A stretch of DNA of 64,000 nucleotides from Candidatus Melainabacteria bacterium (GCA_003242885.1 QKMZ01000006.1:744001-808000), one strand, 5' to 3'; positions 7,768 to 16,369 are shown, numbered from the stretch's first letter. Notes: generated by a model from the sequence alone, not told the origin. Numbers and translations are program-made.

Positions 7768-8955
7768 ATGAATATTCAAGAAATTGAAATTTCCGGCTAC
7801 CGATCTGTTGACGACCTGAAATTAGAGCTAAGCAACGTGACAGTTCTTGTGGGGCCGAACGGTTGCGGAAAGAGCAATATCTATCAGTCGGTAAATCTCA
7901 TTGCGGCAGCTGCAACTGGTCAGTTTGCTCGTCGTATTGCAGAAGAAGGCGGCATGCAGTCCATCCTTTGGGCGGGTGGCAGAAGAAAAAATGAAAAGCC
8001 TAGGGTGAGTCTTTCTTTGTCGATTGATGAACTCAGGTATTCTCTGGAGTTTGGTTTGATTCCAATCAGCGAACGAGCTGGTGGATTAGATATTTTTCGG
8101 CGCGATCCGGATATAAAACTTGAAACAGTTGAGATTGATTCAGGCAGAAAAATGGTGACGCTTCTCACGAGAAAGCGTTCGGCAATTACAGCGAAGAATA
8201 TGGATGGCCGTGATCAAAGTTATCCAGACGCTGTCGCTAATAGTGAATCGGTTTTGTCAGAATTGAGAGAACCGCAAAAGTTTCCAGAGTTGACCACTTT
8301 ACGCGCTGAGTTTCTAAAGTGGCGTTTCTATCACGACTTTCGTACAGATCTTCAATCTCCGATTCGCGAGCCGCAGTTAGGTACCTTGACTCCAATTCTC
8401 AGTCACGACGGGCATGACCTGGCCGCAACCATTGCTACCATCCGAACGATAGGCGATGGCGCTCGATTGGACAGTGCAATTGGCGACGCATTCCCTGACT
8501 CTAAATTGCAGATTACTGAATCTGATGGAGTCTTGGATATGTTTATGAGCTTTCCAGGGGTTTACCGAAATCTAAGTGCAAGAGAATTTTCAGACGGAAC
8601 TTTGCAGTATTTGTGTATTCTCGCCGCTCTATTGACGCCTCGTCCGGCACCATTTCTAGTGCTCAATGAACCGGAGACAAGTATTCACTCAGACCTTTTC
8701 AAATCTATGGCGGAGCTTGTTATGCGTGCATCCAAAAATTCTCAAATTCTGCTTACTACTCATTCGAGAGATTTGGCTGCATATCTTACTGGACGAAGTG
8801 GCGTTACCATAATAGAACTTGAAAAAGTGGATGGTGCAACGTGTGTTCGTGGGACTAGAACACCTAAGACGGAAGAGCAGAAAAGCAAAGGCTTTCTGGG
8901 AGCGAAAGGAGAGTTTGAAGACGACGATAATAATGATGGCGAAGAAGATGATTGA
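7768..8955 (+). CDS. RecF/OLD-like AAA ATPase (COG4637-like), copy 1
   Basis: A 395-residue soluble ATPase of the SMC/RecF-like class. Walker A is GPNGCGKSN with K35. A signature-like LSAREFSDGTLQYL precedes Walker B FLVLNEPETSIH, and a switch His lies in LLTTHSRDL. There is no TOPRIM nuclease domain after the ATPase core, so it differs from OLD and GajA nucleases. The C-terminus is acidic (EFEDDDNNDGEEDD). The next gene encodes a paralogue of almost the same length with the motifs at the same positions, suggesting a tandem duplication and possibly a heterodimer. Single-gene members of this family occur widely and lack a settled function. Confidence 0.88.
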   Translation: MNIQEIEISGYRSVDDLKLELSNVTVLVGPNGCGKSNIYQSVNLIAAAATGQFARRIAEEGGMQSILWAGGRRKNEKPRVSLSLSIDELRYSLEFGLIPISERAGGLDIFRRDPDIKLETVEIDSGRKMVTLLTRKRSAITAKNMDGRDQSYPDAVANSESVLSELREPQKFPELTTLRAEFLKWRFYHDFRTDLQSPIREPQLGTLTPILSHDGHDLAATIATIRTIGDGARLDSAIGDAFPDSKLQITESDGVLDMFMSFPGVYRNLSAREFSDGTLQYLCILAALLTPRPAPFLVLNEPETSIHSDLFKSMAELVMRASKNSQILLTTHSRDLAAYLTGRSGVTIIELEKVDGATCVRGTRTPKTEEQKSKGFLGAKGEFEDDDNNDGEEDD

Positions 8956-8966
8956 GGTCTCTCAGT

Positions 8967-10103
8967 ATGACTCTTACTGATTTTTGGGTTCGCAACTATC
9001 GTTCGATTCGGAATGTCTGGTTAAAGCTCGATCGCTTAAACGTAATTGTTGGTCCAAACGGTAGCGGCAAGAGCAACATGTACAGGGCGATCTATCTTAT
9101 GTCTACCGCTGCCACCGGTCGCTTGGCTCGCAGCGTGGCAGAAGAAGGAGGCATTGAATCGTCCATTTGGTCTGGCGAGTATAAAAAGAGTGATGTAAGA
9201 CAGGTGCAATTGTCTGTGAAGTTCAGTGATATGCAATACGATTTGTCATTTGCAACTGTGCCACCAATAATGCGCGCGACCGGTAGCGTTTTCAAAAACG
9301 ATCTTGAAATACGAAAGGAAGAGCTTTTCCTTTTAAAGGGTGATACTAAATCAAGAATCATGCACCGTGGTAGAGCTGAAGTGAAAGTTAGAGACACCAA
9401 AGGCATCATGACCGATTACACTATGCGCATACCTATCAACGAATCGATATTGTCCGGTGTCCGCGAACCTCATAAGTATCCTCAGCTATCAGCAATTCGG
9501 CAGGAGTTTCTCAACTGGCGTTTCTATCATCATTTTCGCACAGATAAAGAGTCGCCTCTGCGCAAGCCACAGTTTCCCGTAATGACGCCAATCATGGCGC
9601 ACGATGGCAGCGATCTAGTGGCTGCAATTGGAACGATAATTGAATACGGAGATCGAAATGGTTTTGAGGACAGTCTTAGTGATGCATTCCCAGGTGCTTC
9701 CGTTCGCGTCGAGGATTCGTCTACTGGACTGCGTTTACTAATGGATGCGCCAGACCTACGCAGATCGCTTGAGGCTCGAGAATTGTCTGATGGTACTCTG
9801 CAATACCTTTGTTTGCTAACTGCGTTTTACAGCCTAGATCCGCCAACTGTCCTAGTCATCAACGAACCTGAGACAAGTATTCATCCAGATCTGTTTGAAC
9901 CATTAGCAAAATTGCTTGTGCAAGCAGCTCATCGTTCTCAAATTTGGATAACAACGCACGCTCGAGATCTTGCTGATTACATAACAGAGTTCGGAGGCTA
10001 TTCACCAATCGAATTGGAAAAAATAGCTGGTGAAACAAAGTTAGTCGGTGTAGGGCTCGGCGGTTACAGAGAGCCAGAAAGATCTGATCTGGAAGAAGAT
10101 TAA
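8967..10103 (+). CDS. RecF/OLD-like AAA ATPase (COG4637-like), copy 2
   Basis: A 378-residue paralogue of the preceding ATPase. ATG 8967 has GAGG 9 bp upstream and places Walker A GPNGSGKSN at exactly the position seen in copy 1 (K35), which supports this start over the TTG at 8952. Shared blocks include LARSVAEEGGIESSIWSG, FLNWRFYHHFRTD, SPLRKPQFPVMTPIMAHDGSDL and ARELSDGTLQYLCLLTAF, followed by Walker B VLVINEPETSIH and ITTHARDL. The acidic C-terminus is shorter than in copy 1. The genes are separated by only 11 bp and should be co-transcribed. No nuclease or transmembrane domain is present. Confidence 0.88.
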   Translation: MTLTDFWVRNYRSIRNVWLKLDRLNVIVGPNGSGKSNMYRAIYLMSTAATGRLARSVAEEGGIESSIWSGEYKKSDVRQVQLSVKFSDMQYDLSFATVPPIMRATGSVFKNDLEIRKEELFLLKGDTKSRIMHRGRAEVKVRDTKGIMTDYTMRIPINESILSGVREPHKYPQLSAIRQEFLNWRFYHHFRTDKESPLRKPQFPVMTPIMAHDGSDLVAAIGTIIEYGDRNGFEDSLSDAFPGASVRVEDSSTGLRLLMDAPDLRRSLEARELSDGTLQYLCLLTAFYSLDPPTVLVINEPETSIHPDLFEPLAKLLVQAAHRSQIWITTHARDLADYITEFGGYSPIELEKIAGETKLVGVGLGGYREPERSDLEED

Positions 10104-10124
10104 ATACGATATGTATTATTCTTT

Positions 10125-10646
10125 CTACGCTGATTTCGATAGATCGATCTTCTCGTGTTCGGTTCCTTCTTCTTTGTATTCTTCGCCTGTGACGGCTGCT
10201 TTCAAGAATCCAAACAATTGCACGATTGAATACGATGGTGCATCCCAATACTCCGCATACTCGGGTGTAACTCTCATCACGGCGATCATCGGATCATCAG
10301 GACCTTTTGGAAACCAGGCTTTCATCAATGGATTCCATAGTTCATGTACTTTTTTCGTGTCGCGATATGTTTGAGCGATTCCGGAAATAGATACATAACG
10401 TTGAGACCCGACGTCCATGTATGCCAAGTTGACTTGCTCTTCCTGACTAACTTCAGCGACTTTTGCGGTGTTGGTATATGTCAAAAACCATAGCGCGTCA
10501 TCAACATTTACTTCATGCGTCGCCATCGGTCGGCTGCGCAATTGACCATCCGCACTAATGGTTGTGAGCATCGCTACTTTGATGTCTTTGATGAGCTCCT
10601 GCAATTTCTTTTTGGAATCCGCATCATAGTAATTCTGACCTTTCAT
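10125..10646 (-). CDS. General stress protein 26-like, PNPOx-fold flavoprotein
   Basis: A 173-residue protein of the pyridoxamine 5'-phosphate oxidase-like split-barrel family (COG3871). Recognisable blocks are LTTISADGQLRSRPMATHEV, LWFLTYTNTAKVAEV, VNLAYMDVGSQRYVSISG and the C-terminal VTPEYAEYWDAPS. Members bind FMN or FAD and are induced by general stress in several bacteria. A catalytic substrate is not known for most. It is convergent with the ATPase pair, with a 21-bp gap. The start ATG at 10646 is preceded by a purine-rich AAAGGAGTAAC. Confidence 0.9.
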   Translation of the reverse strand: MKGQNYYDADSKKKLQELIKDIKVAMLTTISADGQLRSRPMATHEVNVDDALWFLTYTNTAKVAEVSQEEQVNLAYMDVGSQRYVSISGIAQTYRDTKKVHELWNPLMKAWFPKGPDDPMIAVMRVTPEYAEYWDAPSYSIVQLFGFLKAAVTGEEYKEEGTEHEKIDLSKSA

Positions 10647-10729
10647 TCTGTTACTCCTTTGCTCGCATCGTTGCGCGTTGCTCTGGTTTCAACTGAATGA
10701 CTGGTGAATTTGATGAGGGTTCCTGATGA

Positions 10730-11740
10730 TTAAGGTTGAACTACGCTTGGCTCTGTTGGCGGTGGCGGTGTATATCCGCCCACAGGCTGGCTAATCACAG
10801 GCTGTTGTGGCGTGAACGGCTGCGGCTGTGGTTGAGTTACTGGAGTACCCGGAAGTGATGAACTGGGAGAGCCGGTGGTCGTTCCGGTTGCTGTGCCGCT
10901 TCCGATGCTATTGAAGTCTGGAGGCGCAGTCTTGCTCATCATTTGGAAACCAAAAAATGCAAGCGCGATCACAACAACTAGAGCTGCAATCATCATATAT
11001 CCGCTATTGTTGTTCGCTGGCAGATCACGATTTTGGAATTGATAATTCGCATTGGGATCTTGCACAGGCAGACCGGATGCAGACGACGATGTCATTGCCG
11101 ATTGATATGTGTTGTAATTCTTCATCCACTGAGGTTGTTCCCCTGGTGGCTTTGCCGGTGCCGAAGGCGGACGAGAGCCAGGCGTTGGTATAGAGTTGAG
11201 GTCCGTGGCGCTTATGCTTGCAGGATTGCCAACTCCAGGCGTAGGAATCGCATTTAATTGATCGGCAAAACTCATTGAGCCTGCCGCTGGTGCAGCTGGT
11301 GCAGCGGGTGCGGCCGGCGCCTCAGGCGTTTTCGCTGCGGCTCCTGGAGTCGGGATTGCATCCAGCTGACTCTTCGTGATGGAGGCTGCGGGCTTTTGAC
11401 CCGGTGTTGGAATTGCATTTAACTGATCAGCGATACTGGGCTCAGCTTTTGCGGCTCCTGGAGCCGGAACAGGGGCCGGCGCTGCTTTTGCGCCAGGAGT
11501 GGGAATTGCGTCCAGCGCTGATTTCATATTCTGCTGGCTGCTGGCTGGTTTGGGCGCTGGTACAGGTGGGGGCGAGGGTTTAGACCCCGCAGCAGCCGGA
11601 GAACCCGGCGCTTTAATAGCATCAAGCTGCGCTTTCATGCTTGCGCCTGTGTCCGCGTGACCCTTGCAATGCGCTTCTGGGGATGCCGGATCGGCGACTT
11701 TGGATTTCCCACAAATGGAACAGGAATTTGCGTCAGTCAT
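10730..11740 (-). CDS. IPTPG-repeat single-span membrane protein with zinc-knuckle-like N-terminus
   Basis: A 336-residue protein of unknown function. The N-terminus has Cys7, Cys10, Cys25 and His28 (CSICGKSK...AHCKGH), a plausible zinc-binding knuckle. Residues 35-200 are Pro/Ala-rich and carry six copies of a motif around (L)D/NAIPTPG, spaced about 20-30 residues, beginning with the variant LDAIKAPG. One membrane helix follows (MMIAALVVVIALAFFGFQMM), then a Gly/Ser/Thr/Pro-rich tail. With no signal peptide, the repeat region is probably cytoplasmic and the tail outside. The regular repeats look like docking sites for a partner. None is identifiable here. Confidence 0.75.
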   Translation of the reverse strand: MTDANSCSICGKSKVADPASPEAHCKGHADTGASMKAQLDAIKAPGSPAAAGSKPSPPPVPAPKPASSQQNMKSALDAIPTPGAKAAPAPVPAPGAAKAEPSIADQLNAIPTPGQKPAASITKSQLDAIPTPGAAAKTPEAPAAPAAPAAPAAGSMSFADQLNAIPTPGVGNPASISATDLNSIPTPGSRPPSAPAKPPGEQPQWMKNYNTYQSAMTSSSASGLPVQDPNANYQFQNRDLPANNNSGYMMIAALVVVIALAFFGFQMMSKTAPPDFNSIGSGTATGTTTGSPSSSLPGTPVTQPQPQPFTPQQPVISQPVGGYTPPPPTEPSVVQP

Positions 11741-12000
11741 AGGTTGAACTCAAAACCGGGGCGATTATTAACTGTGTCAAAACATTATCCAGGTAGTTTG
11801 TACCCGGTTTTTCAGCCGGTACACCATGCCCAAGAAGCTTACGGGTGAGCACTTTCAGGTTTTGTCTCGGGGCAGACCAAATGTCTTATGTGCACTTTTG
11901 CCAATTGCGCGCGTTTTTCCAGGCGGAAAACCATCTGAGGCCGATAAAATCGTTGCTTGCAGAAATTTGCAATTCAGGAAAAAAAAACAAGGACAAGTTC

Positions 12001-13035
12001 ATGACAAGTACGATGCAAACTAAAAACCGACAGTTTCGCCTTAAATCAAGACCAAGCGGTCGGGTGACTAACGACAATTTTGATTTTGTCGAAGAAACGA
12101 TTCCTGAATTGGCTAAAGACCAAATTTTGGTGCGCACCATTTATCTTTCACTCGATCCGACAAATAGAATCTGGATGAGTGATATGGAGCAATATCTGCC
12201 GCCGGTACAGATTGGTGACGTTATGCGCGGTCTTGGGATTGGCAAAGTAGTTCAATCAAAGAATCCTAAATTCAAAGAAGGGTCTTATGTAAGTGGCGTG
12301 CTGGGGTGGCAGGAATATGTGGTGTCGGATGGCAGAGGCGCATGGCCGCTGACGGTTTTGCCAAAATTGCCTGGCTTATCTTTGGAAATTATGGCTGGCG
12401 CTGCCGGCATGACCGGACTCACTGCCTTTTTCGGGCTGTTTGAAATCGGCAAGCCCAAGGAAGGCGAGACGATGGTTGTCTCTGCCGCGGCGGGTGCCGT
12501 GGGCAGCATTGTCGGACAACTCGGCAAAATTAGCGGGCTCAGAGTTGTTGGTATTGCCGGTGGTGAAGAGAAGTGCAGATGGCTAAAGGATGAACTGAAG
12601 TTTGATGCCGCTATCGACTACAAAAATCCTGACTGGAAGCAACATCTTGAAGAAGCGACTCCTAATGGAGTCGATATCAACTTTGAGAACGTCGGCGGCG
12701 AAATAATGGAAGCCGTCTATAAGCGGATGAATTTGCACAGCCGCTTTGTGCTGTGCGGCTTGATTTCCGGATACAACGATACCGACGACAGTAAATCACG
12801 CCTCAGCATTGCACGGGCGCTTATGCAACGCATCAAAATCGAAGGATTTATCATCACTGACTATGTTCAACGCTTTCAGGAAGCTGCGACCAAATTAGTC
12901 ATGTGGATGGCCGCGGGCAAAATCAAGCACAAAGAAACAATTATCGACGGACTAGATAAAGCTCCGGAATCATTGAACCTCTTGTTTGACGGCGGTAATG
13001 TCGGCAAGCTCTTGATCAAAGTATCTGAGCCTTAA
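12001..13035 (+). CDS. curA: NADP-dependent MDR-family oxidoreductase (CurA/prostaglandin reductase-like)
   Basis: A 344-residue zinc-independent medium-chain dehydrogenase/reductase (COG2130). ATG 12001 follows AAGGA. Characteristic blocks are RPSGRVTNDNFDF, IYLSLDPTNRIWM, MRGLGIGKVVQS, the dinucleotide-binding VSAAAGAVGSIVGQLGK, and DINFENVGGEIMEAV. Relatives reduce alpha,beta-unsaturated carbonyl compounds with NADPH (E. coli CurA, plant and animal alkenal reductases). It appears monocistronic. The open frame continues upstream to 11845, but that extension lacks family similarity and a good ribosome-binding site. Confidence 0.88.
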   Translation: MTSTMQTKNRQFRLKSRPSGRVTNDNFDFVEETIPELAKDQILVRTIYLSLDPTNRIWMSDMEQYLPPVQIGDVMRGLGIGKVVQSKNPKFKEGSYVSGVLGWQEYVVSDGRGAWPLTVLPKLPGLSLEIMAGAAGMTGLTAFFGLFEIGKPKEGETMVVSAAAGAVGSIVGQLGKISGLRVVGIAGGEEKCRWLKDELKFDAAIDYKNPDWKQHLEEATPNGVDINFENVGGEIMEAVYKRMNLHSRFVLCGLISGYNDTDDSKSRLSIARALMQRIKIEGFIITDYVQRFQEAATKLVMWMAAGKIKHKETIIDGLDKAPESLNLLFDGGNVGKLLIKVSEP

Positions 13036-13147
13036 GTAATGACTGTGAAACGTGGAACGTAAATCCCTTGAAAGGGGGTGCGCACTTTCGCGGAAAGCAT
13101 TAATATAGTCACAGTTGTCGTTGAAGTCGTCTTCTTGGAGAAGCACC

Positions 13148-13252
13148 ATGGGAAAAGAGCAAAAGCAGAAGAAAGAAGTGAAAAAGAAGCCGGCTAAGAC
13201 TCAAAAAGAGAAAAAGGCCGCAAAACAAGAGAAGAAGAGGTCCGGCTCGTAG
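13148..13252 (+). CDS. 34-residue lysine-rich peptide
   Basis: A short open frame (MGKEQKQKKEVKKKPAKTQ..., ending KKRSGS) with GGAG 5-8 bp before its ATG and a strong intrinsic terminator 22 bp after its stop, so the unit looks like a real monocistronic gene. About half of the residues are Lys or Arg, with no hydrophobic core. It could bind RNA, DNA or polyphosphate, or act as a histone-like peptide, but nothing proves this. Low-complexity peptides of this kind are easily missed by gene finders. Confidence 0.5.
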   Translation: MGKEQKQKKEVKKKPAKTQKEKKAAKQEKKRSGS

Positions 13253-13273
13253 TTCAACCGCATTCGAGTTTCA

Positions 13274-13313
13274 AAGCCATAAGCTAGCGACAGGTCGCGG
13301 CTTGTGGCTTTTT
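13274..13313 (+). terminator. Intrinsic terminator after the lysine-rich peptide
   Basis: AAGCCATAAGC pairs with GCTTGTGGCTT (one G-U pair), enclosing an inner GCGAC-AG-GTCGC stem, and is followed by TTT. This is one of the strongest terminators in the window. Confidence 0.8.
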
Positions 13314-13419
13314 AGTCGACAAGAGGAGCGCGAAGTTGTTAGACCGTGTTTTCAAAGATCAAATTGCATTAGAATAGCCTGCTGAATCGTTTGGTTACCT
13401 TTGGTTGCCTGAATATCAA

Positions 13420-14268
13420 ATGCCTGGCGCAGCAATAATGTGGATTCGAGATGGCGTTCTGGTCAACAGAATGCACCTGAATCCCGTTGCGTTTGCCTTT
13501 GCTTATTGGTTTTTTACACCTCCTGAAAAGCGTTCGCGACTGACAATTGAGCGCTTGATCAATTTCGGGTTTACCAAATCGGGCTTTTCTTGCGCCGATA
13601 AAATGTTTCTCTTCAATCAAGAGAGCGATGACGCTTTGACCGACGTTGATGCAGCCGCAAGCTTCTACAATGAGCTTGCGACTGTAGCTGCCGAGTCTTG
13701 CTCCTATTTCGATGGCGCTATCGAATTGCTTGGAGATTTGCAGAAGGCTGGCGTTTACAGCTACATCACATCGGCAGTGGAACAGGAAGTTCTCGACAGA
13801 TGGGCCCAAAGTCCTCAAGGTAAATTGATTAGTCCAAAGTTGATGGAAATATTGGGCAGGCGCCCCAACTTTTTTAAAGGCACAGATCACTTCGAGTATG
13901 TCAGTGACACAGTAAAACCTGATTGTATTTATTATGTGGCGGATGCTGTTTCTGAATTGCTAACGGTGCTCGCTAACAAAGAACGATTCAAGATTGTTTC
14001 GATCGGTTTTTCTTACTGCATAGACAAACCGCAGGTGATGGAAGCGGTCAGATTGGTGAAGCAAACCTTGAGCAACTTTCCTTCGGGTGCAATTCCATAT
14101 CCTGAAGATCTAGAAGTGGACGAGGCTAAACTGCAAGTTCCGGAAGAACTCCAACTGGCGGATTCGCTAAGAGGTGCGGGTGCAGATCACGTTGCCGGTG
14201 GCGATGCCAACGAGATCTTTGCCAACCTCAGGCAGTATTTCGTGGATAGCGGTTTGCTCAAGCAATAG
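13420..14268 (+). CDS. HAD-superfamily-like protein lacking the nucleophilic Asp
   Basis: A 282-residue protein with the layout of a HAD phosphatase with a helical cap. The first strand reads IMWIRDGVLVN where active enzymes have DxDGVLV, so the nucleophile position is Ile and only the second Asp remains. A motif II-like strand (YSYITSAVEQEVL) and a motif III/IV-like segment (DTVKPDCIYYVADAVSELL) follow in order. It is probably a non-catalytic homologue that binds a ligand or partner. The start is uncertain: ATG 13420 is used here, while TTG 13405 and ATG 13438 are alternatives, none with a strong ribosome-binding site. Confidence 0.6.
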   Translation: MPGAAIMWIRDGVLVNRMHLNPVAFAFAYWFFTPPEKRSRLTIERLINFGFTKSGFSCADKMFLFNQESDDALTDVDAAASFYNELATVAAESCSYFDGAIELLGDLQKAGVYSYITSAVEQEVLDRWAQSPQGKLISPKLMEILGRRPNFFKGTDHFEYVSDTVKPDCIYYVADAVSELLTVLANKERFKIVSIGFSYCIDKPQVMEAVRLVKQTLSNFPSGAIPYPEDLEVDEAKLQVPEELQLADSLRGAGADHVAGGDANEIFANLRQYFVDSGLLKQ

Positions 14269-14297
14269 ACATTGCGATTAAGTAATTTGCACGTCTT

Positions 14298-14317
14298 GCC
14301 GTCTATGACGGGCTTTT
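14298..14317 (+). terminator. Probable intrinsic terminator
   Basis: GCCGTC-TAT-GACGGGC followed by TTTT, 30 bp after the HAD-like gene. The stem has one bulged G. A second GC-rich inverted repeat (GCCGG...CCGGC) follows within 40 bp. Confidence 0.55.
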
Positions 14318-14533
14318 GCCATGTCTAGCCGGCGGTCCGGCCGGTGCCGAGCAACGTTTAATCTTCGTGACCAACTTCTGACCGCAGATTTCCATAGAGT
14401 GCAAGCACCCCTCAACTAGCAGCCGCAGACGTCACTTATTGTGATTTCCTGCACATGGCGTTGAGATTCGACTGTCCGGATACGCCTTCCGAAGCGCAGT
14501 CTTCAATAAATAATTTACGGAGAGGAAACCTTA

Positions 14534-15517
14534 ATGACATACGAAAGCCAAGGCCATCGCGGTGGAGAAGTCCAAACACAGCCAGCACCGCAATTGAATT
14601 TGCTTGATCTGAACAGTAATCGTAATTTCAATCGTAACGACAACGCCAATAGCAATCGTAACGACAACGTCAACAACAATCGCAACGATAACATCAACAG
14701 TAATCGCAATGACAATACATTGATCAATGCGCCGCGCCAGGATGTTCGAGTCAATACAGGCCCAAATACATCTGATTCTCGTTCCAATGCAGTATCTGGT
14801 TCAAACTCCAGTGCAGATGCTCGTGGAGGCAATGCTCAAATCAACGACAACCGTTCTGAGAACGTCAAATATTATGGTGGCAGCGCTACAGCGCCGAATG
14901 TGTACGCAAGCGGATTTTGCAGTGAAGGTGGAAGCACCGGCGTATATGTTCTTGGATTTGGAGTAAGTGGTGGCAAAACCACCCTCAATCAAGAGTGTCT
15001 GAAGAAAGAAGATTTCCAGCGCACCATGCAGCAGGTTTGCAAAGCCAGTGACGAGCACGCGATGGTTGCGCTTCAAAGTTTTCAATTAGAACTGCAAGCC
15101 GGTAATCAACTCGGCACCAACCCATACGCACCAGGTGTCGGTGCCGGTGCACGCAGAATTGCCAACGCAAAAGCCGAAGTATCACTGCAGTTGGATAGCG
15201 TATGTTCCACTCTGGCTAACAGCGCCGATGCCACTATGGATTCGATGAAGAAGCTGGGACTGGACAAGCCGATCATCATTCCCGGTCAGGCGAGCAACGC
15301 CGCAGAACAACGTATGCTTGACGAAGCGGTTGCTCAGAAGCTCGAAGAGTTCAATAACCGAGTCACAAAAGTAGAACAGAGATCCACAGAGGTCAATGTC
15401 ACTACCATCAATGTGCTGCCTGAGCCACCAAAACCGGTGCATCGTCCTCAACCAGCCAAGCCGAAACCCGTAACACCAGCCGCAGAAGATTGCCCTCCTG
15501 GTGCAAAGAAGAAGTAA
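14534..15517 (+). CDS. Asn-rich repeat protein of unknown function
   Basis: A 327-residue protein; the ATG follows GGAGAGG. Residues 33-64 consist of an eight-residue repeat, NRND N x N S/N, within a longer Asn/Arg/Asp-rich region. The middle part (about 110-170) is Gly-rich with three Cys (SGFCSEGG, NQECLKK, QVCKAS). A helical Gln/Ala-rich part follows, and the C-terminus is Pro/Lys-rich (EPPKPVHRPQPAKPKP). No signal peptide or membrane helix is visible. The Asn/Asp-rich region is expected to be disordered. The LysM-domain gene begins 24 bp downstream, so the pair may form an operon. I do not recognise a family. Confidence 0.65.
   Translation: MTYESQGHRGGEVQTQPAPQLNLLDLNSNRNFNRNDNANSNRNDNVNNNRNDNINSNRNDNTLINAPRQDVRVNTGPNTSDSRSNAVSGSNSSADARGGNAQINDNRSENVKYYGGSATAPNVYASGFCSEGGSTGVYVLGFGVSGGKTTLNQECLKKEDFQRTMQQVCKASDEHAMVALQSFQLELQAGNQLGTNPYAPGVGAGARRIANAKAEVSLQLDSVCSTLANSADATMDSMKKLGLDKPIIIPGQASNAAEQRMLDEAVAQKLEEFNNRVTKVEQRSTEVNVTTINVLPEPPKPVHRPQPAKPKPVTPAAEDCPPGAKKK
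14630..14725 (+). repeat. Four tandem 24-bp coding repeats
   Basis: Four in-frame 24-bp units beginning AATCGTAACGACAAC or a close variant. The first three are near-identical and the fourth diverges in its second half. They encode the NRNDNxNS repeat, and such arrays can change copy number by slippage. Confidence 0.85.
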
Positions 15518-15541
15518 CTGGCGAAACTTGAGGAATTCCCG

Positions 15542-16306
15542 ATGAGAGCTATGGAGTATTCTGGTGCCGATTTTGATCGGCATCAGTTGGATGAAAGAAA
15601 CAGCGAACCAAATGGTCTTGGTATCGAAGCACTTCGTCTGTTGGATCAAAAAGCCGCGCGTAATATAAACACGTCAGATGGTTGGGCGCCGGCATCTGTT
15701 CTTGATTCTTCTGGAAAGAAAGTGTATGCGAGCTGGGCTGCTGAAATTCTCGATGCGAAGCAGTACACTGTCAGAGCTGGTGACAGTCTCTATCAGATCG
15801 CCAGGCGCTCTCTGGGTGTAACTGGAAATCCCGATGCGACGCAATCTGAAATCAAACGAGAGATGCATCGCATCACCGAGTTGAATAAGAAAGAGTTTCC
15901 CGAACTACGAAAAGGTCGGGTTGCCGAAGGCGCGACGCTAGTTTTAGAAGCACCGAAAGTATTGCCTGCGCCGCAAGCAGACACACCTGCAACCCGCACT
16001 GATGTGCCCTCTGATTCATTGCCTCAGGCTCGTAATGGAGATTGCGCTCCGCGAGCCAGAGTCGAGGTGAAAAATGCCGTGGTTCATGCAGAGAAATGCG
16101 ACAACTTTGAGCTCTTTGAAAATGGAATTGCAGTCGTAAGACCTGGTGCTGACGTTATAGTCAATTCTGGTGGACGAGCTTTCGTATTCGGCGGCAGAGT
16201 ATCGGCTCGTGTCGGTTCGAGTGTCATTGCTGTCGGCGGAGATGTTGATGCACAGCCGGGTTCCAGAGTTAGATATGTGACCGATACGCGAGCGACATTC
16301 AGGTAA
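15542..16306 (+). CDS. LysM-domain protein with beta-solenoid-like C-terminus
   Basis: A 254-residue protein with GAGGAATTCCCG before its ATG. A LysM peptidoglycan-binding domain occupies roughly residues 72-138 (QYTVRAGDSLYQIARRSLG...ITELNKKEFPELRKG...GATLVL), with an insertion between its helices. After a Pro-rich linker, residues 175-254 form short Val/Gly-rich strands (VKNAVVHAEKCDNFEL, ADVIVNSGGRAFVFGG, SSVIAVGGDVDAQPGS) that resemble a small beta-solenoid. No signal peptide is evident, so the export route is unclear. It probably acts with the Asn-rich protein encoded 24 bp upstream, but this is inference from position. Confidence 0.75.
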   Translation: MRAMEYSGADFDRHQLDERNSEPNGLGIEALRLLDQKAARNINTSDGWAPASVLDSSGKKVYASWAAEILDAKQYTVRAGDSLYQIARRSLGVTGNPDATQSEIKREMHRITELNKKEFPELRKGRVAEGATLVLEAPKVLPAPQADTPATRTDVPSDSLPQARNGDCAPRARVEVKNAVVHAEKCDNFELFENGIAVVRPGADVIVNSGGRAFVFGGRVSARVGSSVIAVGGDVDAQPGSRVRYVTDTRATFR

Positions 16307-16369
16307 GAGGCTCGCAAATTCCTGAGTTTTTCTCTTTGCATACTAGCGATCTCCTGATACGCTTTTGCC

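Noticed and set aside
7768..10103. Gabija or Septu defence system
   Set aside because: No TOPRIM, helicase or HNH domain accompanies the ATPases, so a named defence system cannot be called.
11826..12000. Upstream open frames before the CurA-like gene
   Set aside because: The sequence has no family similarity, and the best ribosome-binding site belongs to ATG 12001.
14630..14725. CRISPR-like array
   Set aside because: The repeats are contiguous, in frame and code for an Asn-rich protein. There are no spacers.
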